The position numbers and the translations under genes were made by a program. A stretch of 64,000 nucleotides of DNA from Cyanophora paradoxa (Eukaryota > Glaucocystophyceae > Cyanophorales > Cyanophoraceae), in the NCBI GenBank assembly GCA_004431415.1, contig QPMI01000032.1:116251-180250 (forward strand). The letters run 5' to 3'. This document shows, one piece after another, positions 45,783-55,103 of this stretch (positions within the stretch are counted from its first letter, which is position 1; every line of letters begins with the position of its first letter). The notes under the pieces are model-generated. The model searched no databases. It was not told where the DNA came from and saw nothing but the letters and a program-made list of their open reading frames with translations.

Positions 45783-48108
45783 TTAATATTCAACATCCTC
45801 TCCATTGTCTTCTTGAACCCTTGTTATCTTTCGAAGTCCAATGTAGCCCCTTGCTCTGGTTCCATGAATTCGTTTAACCTCTGATTTAACATTGAAGATT
45901 TCCCTTACTCTTTTCATAACAGATACACATTCAACTTTATCATCTACACTTTTGTATGATCTGTAAATGATATCACTGGAAACAAAGTCGTTAGCATTAT
46001 GTGTAACCTCGAAATTATCTCGAAGCCATTCACCAATCTTGTCATTTTCAGCTATAAAGTTAATTCCTGTTCAATAATCGATTGAGGGGACTTCTTAAGA
46101 TCTCTTCAACCTCTTTGTTCTTCCACATATCCAGTAATATCTTCATGTGAGCCATCTTATACTCATCATCATTGTGAAGAAGTGTGAACAGAGTTGGATC
46201 AGCTTTCTTCTGACCAGCTTCAGGCTTCTCTCTGAAAATATTGTTGAATCTCTGGTATGAAAGTCTTCTTTGAATTGCGAAGTCTGGTTTATTAATAGTC
46301 AAATTGTCATTAGTTGTAATGTAAACTTGAAACATTGGAGTGAGGATAACTGGATCTTTGAACAAGGCTCTCACAGTCATTTCATTTCCACCTGTGACCT
46401 CCTTAATCTTGGAGATCTGCAGTTTATCACCATCTTCAGCCTCATTACTGAATACAAGTCGCTTTCCAAGGAGTTTGGCAAGTTCAGGAGTAGCCTCTGA
46501 TGAGTTCTTTTTAGGCTTAGTCCAATAGGATATTTCGAGAGGGCTGTAATAACGACCAGATATCTGTTTGCAGTATTCCTGAACAAGTGATTTACCATTA
46601 GCACCAGCACCAGTCCACATATAGAACTTCTGGGATTTAGTTGATCCACTAAGGGCAATTGCAATGGATGCCAGAAGATACTTTCGCTCTGCTGGATCAT
46701 CCACAATCTCTTTATAAATCTGATTTAGATGCTCTATTTTCTTGGGGTCTACATTTTCAGTATAGTCATAACCCACAGTCTTACTCACCATATCTTCCAG
46801 TTTACCCTTTCTGAAAGTCATAGTGGTCAGATCAAATACACCATTTTCGAATCCAATCACATATGGAACAGTGTCAATCTTCTCAAAGAATTCATCATCA
46901 TTCAGCAGTGGGACCAAGTCAGTCAGAAGGGATTTGCGAAATCCTGATTGTTTAAGGTTTTTGGCAATGGTCATCAATGTTTTGGATCTTTCTTCGAAAG
47001 TTGCTTTGTTTTCCTCATCCTTTAAAGCTCTTTGACTATAATGCACAGCCCTTCCAAGGTATTGGGGGACAACAAGACGGCTTATATCTAGGTAAATCTT
47101 AAGGTTTGTGTCATCAAGCTCCCAAATCCCAGTATCAGTATTGAGTTTGAACCATGACTTTTTGGAGTATCTCCAAGTGTGTTTCAGAACCTCTTTGCAT
47201 ACTAAACTTACATCATAATGAGCGCCACCTGAACCAGCGGATTTATCTATAAGATTAAAGATATCAGATTGCATTCCAATGCAGATGAATCGTTTTTTGC
47301 AATTTCCACTGTAGCTTGACACAATGTATTTGTTATCATCTCCTTTAGCTTTCATAACATACCAGTTATTCGATTCATGTGAACCGTTACAGCATGGGCA
47401 ATTGAGTCCCTTGTTAGCAGCATCAAAGTTAAAGCCAAGTTCAGTTTTAGAGATTATATTGGGATGCATAAATCCCATATCCACCAGCTCTTTGATAATA
47501 TTGTTTTCCAGTTCATCATATGAGGTAGCATTAGCAGTATACTCACTCTTATAGATGTAGTTATCGATAATCCACTTTTTGAAGTCATCAGTAGGCTCAT
47601 TGAAATCACAGGTATCATCCCATGGGGAGATCACCCAAGCCTTGTTGACACTGGGACAAACATTAATTAATCCAGAAGTTCCAGTTCCAGTGATTGTTTT
47701 CAGGTCAACCTTTTCAAAGCCTTTAAAGCCTGGAGCCTTATCGGTGATTTTGAGTTTAGTGAACTCCTCAGGTCGTTTAAAGTAGACATGATAGCCTTTT
47801 TTAGTTTTTGCCATGGGCTGATTGGCATCAAAGTCATCAGGAAACATATCCCGGAATTTCTCAAAGTTCTCCTCATCATCAAAGTCAATAACCATCATGT
47901 TGTCTGAGAGCAGAATGCCCCAAGATACATACTGATTAGTTGCCAGCGCTTCCTCATACTTTTCCCAGGACCAAGCACCTCCCTTATGCTTGAAAACTGG
48001 GTCTTTGCTGTCAGGTTTCACTGGGATAATCATGTTTTTGGACAGTTCCTCATCAGAACGAAGCCAGTTAGCGAGCGATTTAATTAACTTGGTCTGTTTG
48101 GCGTTCAT
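45783..48108 (-). pseudogene. Primase-polymerase / SF3 (D5-like) helicase of PLV-C
   Basis: The 682-aa main frame begins MNAKQTKLIKSLANWLRSDE. Prim-pol (AEP) motifs: VIDFDDEENF (DhD), KKGYHVYFKRPE (sxH) and VDLKTITGTG. Helicase motifs: WTGAGANGKSLVQEY (Walker A), RLVFSNEAEDG (Walker B), FQVYITTNDN (motif C). A one-base shift at about 46065 moves into NFIAENDKIGEWLRDNF…RGYIGLRKIT, a D5 C-terminal winged-helix type end, stop at 45783. It makes primers and unwinds DNA at the fork. An early-type promoter is at 48127-48165. Confidence 0.88.
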
Positions 48109-48126
48109 TTTCAGCGATTGGGGGTC

Positions 48127-48165
48127 CCTTTTATATATATAGAAGATTTTTCTTTAAGTAGTTTT
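48127..48165 (-). promoter_or_regulatory. Early-type promoter of the PLV-C primase-helicase
   Basis: Plus-strand CCTTTTATATATATAGAAGA followed by TTTTTCTTTAAGTAGTTTT. All but one of the 39 bases agree with 49450-49488. Confidence 0.75.
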
Positions 48166-48321
48166 GGGTCCCCCAATCATTTTTTGTTGGAAATCGAGAA
48201 AGTATCCCTACGAAATTTATCCACATGATATATCGAGTGGTTTAGATACAAAAAGGATGAATGGGTATTTCAGCGATTAAACAGCATATCCCCAGCCTAG
48301 TTATATGCTGGGAAAAATAAT

Positions 48322-48576
48322 TTAGACATGTTTCGATTTTCTCCCTCGATTTGAGTAAGGGACATCATACAAATACTTGACAAAGCAGACTGCATTGGCT
48401 GCATACTTTCGCTGACATGAACTGGCAATTTTCATTGTTCTGTAGGTATCATCGGTTTGATATAGATCTCTAAGCTGTGTGGCTATTTTTTCGTTAAACT
48501 TTTTGATTTGAGCCTTACCTTTTTCAGTTTGCTGGTATCTCTTCATAGCTCTCTTCTGGGCTTCACTGAGTGGCAT
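48322..48576 (-). CDS. Conserved ~85-aa basic protein (PLV-C)
   Basis: 84 aa, MPLSEAQKRAMKRYQQTEKG … NRGRKSKHV. More similar to the PLV-B protein than the rest of PLV-C is, suggesting strong constraint or exchange. Own early-type promoter at 48589-48627, and a hairpin (CAGCATA…TATGCTG) after the stop. Confidence 0.85.
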   Translation of the reverse strand: MPLSEAQKRAMKRYQQTEKGKAQIKKFNEKIATQLRDLYQTDDTYRTMKIASSCQRKYAANAVCFVKYLYDVPYSNRGRKSKHV

Positions 48577-48588
48577 TTTTCCTCTGTC

Positions 48589-48627
48589 TCTCTTAATATA
48601 TATAGAGAATTCTTTAAATCATTTTTT
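48589..48627 (-). promoter_or_regulatory. Early-type promoter of the PLV-C 84-aa gene
   Basis: Plus-strand TCTCTTAATATATATAGAGA then ATTCTTTAAATCATTTTTT. Confidence 0.7.
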
Positions 48628-48632
48628 GTTCT

Positions 48633-48836
48633 CTAACCTCTTTGTCCAAATCGCTCAATATACATAAGTTTGAAATGCTTACCTAGCAATGCTACAAATG
48701 GTTCAATTTCCAAGGTCTCCCATGTTTTCTTGTCCTTATTCCATCTGCAATCTAATCCTTTTGCGATATCTTTTTTAAGATAAGGCACCTGAAACCCAGC
48801 AACCAATGTATTTGTTGTACTGAGTTCTGCATACAT
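48633..48836 (-). CDS. DUF5710-like small protein, 67 aa (PLV-C)
   Basis: FQVPYLKKDIAKGLDCRWNK then DKKTWETLE fits the DUF5710 pattern 'vPy.ek..Ak.lGarWd…ktWy'. Such domains occur in primases and mobile-element proteins. I chose the ATG at 48836. The start overlaps the region just downstream of the preceding zinc protein, so both may be on one transcript. Confidence 0.6.
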   Translation of the reverse strand: MYAELSTTNTLVAGFQVPYLKKDIAKGLDCRWNKDKKTWETLEIEPFVALLGKHFKLMYIERFGQRG

Positions 48837-48841
48837 TTCAA

Positions 48842-49446
48842 TCAATGCAGATCTGCCTCTCTGAACCTCTCTATATCATCTCTGCGAAGATTATCCATTT
48901 TCGGAATAAATTGGTTGCACCAAATCAGGAAAAGATTAACTGCATGTTTATTCCTTGCTCTTTCTTGTTCTAATTCTCTCTGTCTTCGCTCTCTTTCTTC
49001 TAATTCAAGCTGCCTCTTTCGAGCTTCCTCTTGTTTTTCAAGTTCTCTTTTTCTTTCCAGTTCTTCTTGCTTTAAAGCGATTCTGCACTTATTACAGAAA
49101 TTATCCTTTCGGTTTTTATGCCGATCTCCACATCTTTCACATATATCTTGACCTCTGGCACCCTTCGGAATAAATCGTAAAATGCAGCAATTCCAACAAT
49201 GACCACAATCTTTTTATTAACATGCAGAATATAGCATTGCTCTTTAATTGGATGATCACAGGCGCAATGCTCAGACTCTGGAGGCAGGTCATAGTCACTT
49301 AATCCATATTTTGCAAGCTTTGCCCAAAGAGGGAGCGGTTTCCTGTTACTTCCAAGAGCAACATAATCATTGAAGTTATCAGATCCACAAAGCAACATTA
49401 AAGCCGCTTTGAGCTTTTCCAGGCAATACGATTTCTTCTCTGCCAT
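48842..49446 (-). pseudogene. Zinc-binding protein with C-terminal coiled coil (PLV-C), one frame shift
   Basis: MAEKKSYCLEKLKAALMLLC…EHCACDHPIKEQCYILHVNK resembles the CxC.H.I..q.yi.n zinc module common in large DNA viruses. A one-base shift at an A-run (about 49210) continues as VDCGHCWNCCILRFIPKGAR, then ICERCGD…FCNKC (zinc ribbon) and a long Glu/Arg/Gln coiled coil ending READLH. About 200 aa. Likely nucleic-acid binding. Early-type promoter at 49450-49488. Confidence 0.65.
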
Positions 49447-49449
49447 TGT

Positions 49450-49488
49450 CCTTTTATATATATAGAAGATATTTCTTTAAGTAGTTTT
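49450..49488 (-). promoter_or_regulatory. Early-type promoter of the PLV-C zinc protein
   Basis: Plus-strand CCTTTTATATATATAGAAGA followed by TATTTCTTTAAGTAGTTTT. Nearly identical to 48127-48165. Confidence 0.75.
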
Positions 49489-49592
49489 CATCAAATTTTG
49501 TGTTCAGAATTCCCCATTTAAAACCTCCCCTTTTAGTAGGAACAAGTTAGGAACTATGCCCGAATTAGCAACAGACTCATTAGAGAGAAGAA

Positions 49593-52500
49593 ATGGAACT
49601 TATGGGATTACTGGGAACACTGTATGCAGCCCATGAAATCACAGAGGCTGAATATGACCGGGAAATCGGATTTATTTCAAGGGGCAGACCCACTTTAGCA
49701 AAATTAACCAGAAAAGCCAATAACCTCTATGACAAAGTTGAGACTCTTGATGAACTCGATCGCCTGAGGCAAATAGAACCAGAGGCAGAAGATGGCACAG
49801 CCATGAATGAATTATATCGCTGGCTCACATACAGAGCCAGAAGGGAAGTTGTTGTTGATGTGATTGAATATTTAGATAGAATTGCAACCTCTCTACCAAA
49901 ACGTTTAAGGGATAGTCTAGATCAATTCAGGGCAATCAAGGTTCGCTTATCGTTTATCTGCAAGTTCGTAAAAGTCAGCAATCCACAGGTTTGGATATCG
50001 AAATACATTTACAGCGATTATTTTGTATTAACCAAATCGAGAAATATTCGAACTGAGCTGAATAAAGCAGCCCAAATGTGTCAGGAACAGATGAATGTTG
50101 TTGATAGCTATCGATTGGAGAGAATCGAAATGCTAAGAGTTGCTATTATGAGTTATGCCCCAACTGGTGGCTACTATGTTAAAACACCAGAATCAATTGC
50201 AGCCAAGAGAGCCACAGTGAATATTCGAAATATTGATGATTCTTGCTTTGAAAATGCCATTTTGGCATGGATCCATAGGAAAGATGTAAATTCCCACAAG
50301 AGAAGTGAGCTTACACAATATCGCAAATGGAAATACTCACCAACCACATACAATCCTTTGGCTCTCAATTTCGACAATATCCCATTCCCTGTTCCTTGTG
50401 ATGCTGAAATCATTGATAAATTCGAATCTCAAAATGCAGGCATCAGCATAAACATATTTGGAATGGATGGAGATGTTATATATCCCCTACATCAATCCAG
50501 CAACCCAGGCAGAAAGCAAAAGATTAATCTAATGCTCATTCATGATGATGAAGGGAATGGTCACTATATTACAATCATGTCCCTTTCAAGACTTCTCAGA
50601 GTTGCCCTTGATAAAACCAAGGATCAAAAGTTACACTACTGTGATACATGCTTGTCTCGATTCAGGTCTGAGGCTAAGCTAACTGCTCATGTGGATTCAA
50701 ACAGATGCATTGATTGGAGACTCTCAAAGGGAATCACACCTAAACCTGAAACCACCATAGAGTTTGGACTGAAAAACCTTAGGAAAACTGTCTGGCTTCC
50801 TGTTGTGGTTTACTGCAAGATTGAACATAGAAGCATCCCCATTGATGCATCGAAATCTAAGAGGGAAGTTTCAGCAGTCAACCTTAGAATAGTCACTGGG
50901 GCAGATGTTCAAGATTTTCGATTTGAGGGGCATGATCCAATGGGAGGTCTGTTTGAATGCTTGGAATCCAAAGCAAGAGAGCTAATCGATTTCCTGTTCA
51001 CCAATATTCCCATGAATGAACTCACAGATGAGCAAAAGGCTATTTACAGAGCTACCAAACACTGTTACCTTTGCAGTGAGAGGTTCACCAAGGAAAACTT
51101 CAAATGCAGGGATCATGATCACCACACAGGTAATTACATTGCACCTGCATGCAGAAACTGCAATCTCCATAGGAGAATCTCAAAGCAAACAAAAGTAGCA
51201 GTGGTTGTTGACCAAATGGATGACTGTGGGACATTCATTTTCAGAAAAATAGCAGGCATGGGTGATAAAAAGCGAATCGAAATCCTTTCGAAAAACTTTG
51301 ATCAATACCTTTCATTGCAATGGGGTCTTTACAAGTTCATTGATGCAAGTAATTTTATGGACTTTGGGGCTGCTGATGTAGATGAGTTAATGAGCAAATT
51401 CCAGGCTTTCAGAAGGCTTTCACACTCAGTATATGGATTGGACCCAGTTCATTATGTATCTGCACCTGGGTTATCTTGGGATGCTATGTTAAGGACCACC
51501 AAGGCAAAAATAGAGCTTATAAGTGATGTAGAGCAATACGAATTTGTTGAGAGGGGAATCAGGGGTGGCTTTGCAACAATGCCCTGTAGGTATGCTGAGG
51601 CTGATGGTGAGAACTCCCATATTATGCTGTTTGATGCTAACAACTTGTATGGCTACTGTTTGAGTCAGCCAATTCCAGTTGGTGATTTTAGATGGGAGAC
51701 CGAATTCAACCCACAAGATAACAGATCCAGTTTCCTGGAAGTTGATCTGGATTACCCAATTAGGCTATATCTAGACCACAGTGATTTCCCCCTAATTATT
51801 AACAAGAAAATAGTAGAATATGCCGAATTATCACAATATCAAAAGAGCCTATTAGATCTCTCAGGAGAAGAGCTTGATAAGACCCCTAAGCTAACTGCAA
51901 CCTTTGGTTCTGTGACCAACTATGTGATTTCTGAGCCTCTTCTACAGTATCTGTTGGACAAAGGGATGAAACTAAAGAAGGTTCACAGGGTCCTATCATT
52001 TACTGTGGCTCCTGTAATGAAACCCTACATTGAGCTGAATACTGAGATGAGAAGGAAAGCAGTGAATAAATTCGAGGCTGATTTCTATAAACTCATGAAT
52101 AACTCAATCTATGGGAAATGCATTGAATCTTGCAGAGGTAGATCTGTGGTTAAGATTGCAAACAGTGAGAAACTGTTTATGAAATATGCAGCCTCCCCAT
52201 TGGTGAAATCAACAAGTCCCATAAACGAAAAAGCAGTTGCCTTTGAGTTTTACACAAAGCATGTGAAGCTAGATAAGCCAGTTGCTATTGGGGCTTATGT
52301 TCTGGATGCAGCCAAACTGCATAACTACAAGTTCTTCTATGATACTGTAAGGTCCCAATGGACAAAAGCAAAGTTACTATTCCATGATACTGACTCCTTC
52401 TGTCTATATATTGAATCTAAGACCCTCCAAGAGGACCTGGGGAATATCTCTTATGCATTGGACCTAGGGGGGTCTAACAGAATGACCCCAGGTAAATACA

Positions 52501-52799
52501 AAAATGAAATGCCTGGCTCTGCTATATTGGAGTATGTGGGTCTGAGAGCTAAAGTTTACAGTTTCAGAACTGCTGAGATTGAGAGGAGTAAGCTCTCTGG
52601 GACTTCAACTGAGGAACTCCAATTTAATGATTTTAAACAGTGTTTATTTGCAGGTATCAGCAAGACTGTGACTGCAAAGCAGAAGAGAAGGGCAGATCAC
52701 ACAATAATAGATACTGTGAGTAGAAGGGTTGCCCTAAACTGCTTTGATGCAAAGAGATACATCTTACCAGATGGTATTAATTCTGTTCCTTTTAATTAA
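49593..52799 (+). CDS. Protein-primed family B DNA polymerase of PLV-C
   Basis: 1068 aa. C2H2-like finger YCDTCLSRF…H…C near residue 350. HNH-like CYLCSERF…CRDHDHHTGNYIAPACRNCN near 490-530, the usual Maverick/Polinton insert. SAPGLSWDAML near 625, motif A FDANNLYGYCL near 679, motif B KLMNNSIYGKC near 834 and motif C FHDTDSF near 930. It copies the linear genome from a protein primer. The exonuclease segments look mutated (YCKIE for YADFE; VVVDQMDDCG for the usual HN…YD). Directly followed by the integrase after 3 bp. Confidence 0.92.
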   Translation: MELMGLLGTLYAAHEITEAEYDREIGFISRGRPTLAKLTRKANNLYDKVETLDELDRLRQIEPEAEDGTAMNELYRWLTYRARREVVVDVIEYLDRIATSLPKRLRDSLDQFRAIKVRLSFICKFVKVSNPQVWISKYIYSDYFVLTKSRNIRTELNKAAQMCQEQMNVVDSYRLERIEMLRVAIMSYAPTGGYYVKTPESIAAKRATVNIRNIDDSCFENAILAWIHRKDVNSHKRSELTQYRKWKYSPTTYNPLALNFDNIPFPVPCDAEIIDKFESQNAGISINIFGMDGDVIYPLHQSSNPGRKQKINLMLIHDDEGNGHYITIMSLSRLLRVALDKTKDQKLHYCDTCLSRFRSEAKLTAHVDSNRCIDWRLSKGITPKPETTIEFGLKNLRKTVWLPVVVYCKIEHRSIPIDASKSKREVSAVNLRIVTGADVQDFRFEGHDPMGGLFECLESKARELIDFLFTNIPMNELTDEQKAIYRATKHCYLCSERFTKENFKCRDHDHHTGNYIAPACRNCNLHRRISKQTKVAVVVDQMDDCGTFIFRKIAGMGDKKRIEILSKNFDQYLSLQWGLYKFIDASNFMDFGAADVDELMSKFQAFRRLSHSVYGLDPVHYVSAPGLSWDAMLRTTKAKIELISDVEQYEFVERGIRGGFATMPCRYAEADGENSHIMLFDANNLYGYCLSQPIPVGDFRWETEFNPQDNRSSFLEVDLDYPIRLYLDHSDFPLIINKKIVEYAELSQYQKSLLDLSGEELDKTPKLTATFGSVTNYVISEPLLQYLLDKGMKLKKVHRVLSFTVAPVMKPYIELNTEMRRKAVNKFEADFYKLMNNSIYGKCIESCRGRSVVKIANSEKLFMKYAASPLVKSTSPINEKAVAFEFYTKHVKLDKPVAIGAYVLDAAKLHNYKFFYDTVRSQWTKAKLLFHDTDSFCLYIESKTLQEDLGNISYALDLGGSNRMTPGKYKNEMPGSAILEYVGLRAKVYSFRTAEIERSKLSGTSTEELQFNDFKQCLFAGISKTVTAKQKRRADHTIIDTVSRRVALNCFDAKRYILPDGINSVPFN

Positions 52800-52802
52800 G
52801 AG

Positions 52803-54188
52803 ATGCCAGCAACTGGAAGAATAGTTAGAAGAACCACTGAGCAACTGCAAGGTAACCTGTTGCCTATCACAATTCCAAAGGAGGAAAAAGGGGAATCTCG
52901 AATTGTTAAAAAGTCAGAGATGAAAGAGCTTGTCCCAGTAGAGATCCCAGTTGCTATTGCAGTGAAAGAAACCAGCAAGATTGCCAAGAGATTCTATGAT
53001 GTGAGAACTGGTTACAAAGGGCTTCAAGCTATGAGGGCTGAGTTACCTGATGAATCCTATAAGCAGTTGCAAGAGTTCTATAAAAAACAAGAAGTTGTTC
53101 AGATCAATGCACCTGCTATATCTAGAAAGAGAGATCCCATGGTCCCAATTAGGCAACCACTTGATACCTATGTGATTGATTTACTCTTTTTCCCAGCTTA
53201 TAAGAAACAAAACAATGGTTATGATACATTTATGACTGCAATGGAATCCACACTAAGAACTGGGTATATTATACCTATAAGGGATAAATCAGCTCTCACT
53301 ACATTGGCTGCATTTAAACAGCTTGAGATGAGAGTGGCAAGACCCATAGTAAAGGTTCAATCAGATGCTGGAAGTGAATTCCAAAATCGAATATTCCAGG
53401 AGTATTTATCTAGTAAATACATAGAACACCAAGTGAGTGGAACTGCAGACCACAGAAGCCAAGGTCGAATTGAAGCCTTTAACAAGCAGATTAAGAGACT
53501 GATCACAAACTACTGCATAGCTAATAACACAGCTAGATTCTTTGATGTGTTAGGTGATATTGAGTATAATTACAATAATACAGTCCACTCAGCTACTAAG
53601 ATGAAGCCAGGCGAAACTACAGAGGAGCATTATAGGTATATAGTGGGATTAGAAGATGAAAGATTCAAGAAATCAATAGCTTATCTTGATACCATGCAGC
53701 CTGGCATGTTTGTTAGAGTGAAAGTTGAGAAAAATCCCTTTGCTAAACAGGGTAACAATTGGTCTAGGATGGTTTACACTGTTGATAGTAGGGAAGGCTT
53801 TAAGTTTAAGCTAAGGAGTCCCACTGGTGAGATCATAGAAAACAGGTTTGCTTTCCATGAGCTGTTGCCTGTGAATGCAGTTGAATATCTAGAAACCCCT
53901 ACAGTGGATGCCTTAGAGCAAGCCAAGGAGGAAGCCAGGGTTGATGCTGCTATAAGGAGAGAAGGCATAGAAGCTGCTAATGAAGTCCCAGATAAGCCTT
54001 TGATAGAGGCTAGAAAGGAGAAGGCTGGCAAAGTTAATAGGGAACTCAAAAAGCTCACTATAGCAGGGACACAGAAACTTTCAGAAGTGAATAGCCAGAG
54101 ATGGTATAATGACTTTCAGACTACTAAGGAGTCATATACAGCCCCTAAACCTCAAAGAACACTAAGAGAAAGGACCAAAACTAGCTAG
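52803..54188 (+). CDS. rve-family integrase of PLV-C
   Basis: 461 aa with a standard DDE core: Asp in DTYVIDLLFF, Asp in VQSDAGSEFQ and Glu in GRIEAFNK 36 residues after it (DD35E). A chromo/SH3-like region follows (MQPGMFVRVKVEKNPF), then a basic, Ala/Glu-rich tail ending TLRERTKTS. It is more like ordinary Polinton integrases than the PLV-A/B enzymes and clearly from another lineage. Lies 3 bp after the polymerase stop on the same strand. Confidence 0.92.
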   Translation: MPATGRIVRRTTEQLQGNLLPITIPKEEKGESRIVKKSEMKELVPVEIPVAIAVKETSKIAKRFYDVRTGYKGLQAMRAELPDESYKQLQEFYKKQEVVQINAPAISRKRDPMVPIRQPLDTYVIDLLFFPAYKKQNNGYDTFMTAMESTLRTGYIIPIRDKSALTTLAAFKQLEMRVARPIVKVQSDAGSEFQNRIFQEYLSSKYIEHQVSGTADHRSQGRIEAFNKQIKRLITNYCIANNTARFFDVLGDIEYNYNNTVHSATKMKPGETTEEHYRYIVGLEDERFKKSIAYLDTMQPGMFVRVKVEKNPFAKQGNNWSRMVYTVDSREGFKFKLRSPTGEIIENRFAFHELLPVNAVEYLETPTVDALEQAKEEARVDAAIRREGIEAANEVPDKPLIEARKEKAGKVNRELKKLTIAGTQKLSEVNSQRWYNDFQTTKESYTAPKPQRTLRERTKTS

Positions 54189-54269
54189 TTTGCTAGCCGA
54201 AAACTCGTTTTTTCAAAATATATGTATGACTGATATACATATATGCATATGCTATACACATAGTCTTGT

Positions 54270-54379
54270 AGATCTTTTCAAGCGCTTCACAGCGATATGC
54301 AGAACGTTGCGATTTGATAATCTGGTGATGAGATACAAGCGTTTGAAGATGCCGATTATCGATTTTTCGAGATTTCGGA
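54270..54379. other. Conserved noncoding block 1 (PLV-C copy)
   Basis: Partner of 18194-18305. Shares CAAGCGCTTCA, ATATGCAGAACGT, TTGATAATCTGGTGATGAGA and AAGCGTTTGAAGATGCCGAT. Confidence 0.7.
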
Positions 54380-54434
54380 ATGATGCATCATAATGATGTA
54401 ATAATGATGTATCATAAACATATAACATATATAT

Positions 54435-54516
54435 ATCGCCGTGATCGTCATGATCTCCCGAGTTCGATGGTGTGTCATATATATCATATACATTTGCATC
54501 GTCATTATGACATCAT
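54435..54516. other. Conserved noncoding block 2 (PLV-C copy)
   Basis: Partner of 18745-18826: ATCGCCGTGATCGTCATGAT, CTCCCGAGT, GTGTCATATATATCATATAC, CATCGTCATTATGAC. Confidence 0.75.
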
Positions 54517-54666
54517 TTCGTAAAATTACACGTCCGTCATCGTCTTTTTCCGCAGCGAACAGATAAGTGAACAGTTAAGGAGACAACTATTGTAATAGTG
54601 GACTGCAACAACAATTGAAAACAAGATCTGTGGGAAAGCTATTGAAAGACAATGAAGCAAACTGTG

Positions 54667-54765
54667 AACAATTAAGTGAACAGTTAAGTGGACACCTGTT
54701 GGGAGTAGGCAGTGTCTACTCGTTTATCGTGAAACGGTGTCCACTTAACTGTTCATTTAACTGTT
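54667..54765. repeat. 30-bp inverted repeat near the PLV-C right end
   Basis: AACAATTAAGTGAACAGTTA plus AGTGGACACC (54667-54696) is inverted at 54736-54765 with about two mismatches and a 39-nt loop. The arms themselves hold direct GTGAACAGTTAA repeats. Confidence 0.75.
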
Positions 54766-54956
54766 GACGAAAACCCATGCATTATGACATCATATCATTA
54801 AACCCCATACAAAACACTAAAATGCATGTATCTCTTCACCAACTCATCATCTTACAAAGATAAAAACAGATTCGGAATCCTCTTAACGAGACCAGCGTGA
54901 CTATGTAAGTATCATAGGCTCAATAATTCATATGTTAATAAGCATCTCCCCTTCAT

Positions 54957-55103
54957 TCCCCCTATTATATTATATTTATATTTAAGTGGACTCATGGTTG
55001 ACTCATATTAATCGTAAAAGTAGTAATAGTATATGGATTTTGTTACGAATTCAATGCAAGGGTTGACTAAGTGGGTTGAGTTGACTCAAATTTCACAGGA
55101 AAT
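54957..55103 (-). repeat. Right TIR of PLV-C
   Basis: Inverted partner of 29448-29594, same length within a base and about 95% identical by eye. Confidence 0.85.

Larger units (their letters stand above)
54189..54956. other. PLV-C right-end noncoding region
   Basis: Contains conserved block 1 (54270-54379), block 2 (54435-54516), the inverted repeat at 54667-54765 and, on the minus strand at about 54826-54847, GATGAGTTGGTGAAGAGATACA which is shared with PLV-A. I see no gene. Confidence 0.7.
29448..55103. mobile_element. PLV-C: larger Polinton-like virus with fibre, patatin and SpeD-like genes
   Basis: About 25.7 kb between inverted repeats 29448-29594 and 54957-55103. Contains integrase, protein-primed PolB, primase/SF3 helicase, two minor capsid genes, major capsid, packaging ATPase, zinc proteins, a long fibre locus and enzymes not seen in PLV-A or PLV-B. 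AT-rich and low in CpG. Many genes show single-base frame breaks. I found no TSD next to the listed TIR edges, so the outer boundaries are less certain than for the other two. Confidence 0.85.

Noticed and set aside
328-54188. Capsid maturation protease (Ulp1/adenovirus type) expected in many PLVs
   Set aside because: Looked for His…Asp/Glu…Gln…Cys patterns in the unassigned proteins and saw none convincing in any of the three elements.
54270-54379. Hammerhead ribozyme in conserved block 1
   Set aside because: CTGGTGATGAG resembles CTGATGAG, but the exact core and the GAAA strand with three pairing stems are not present.
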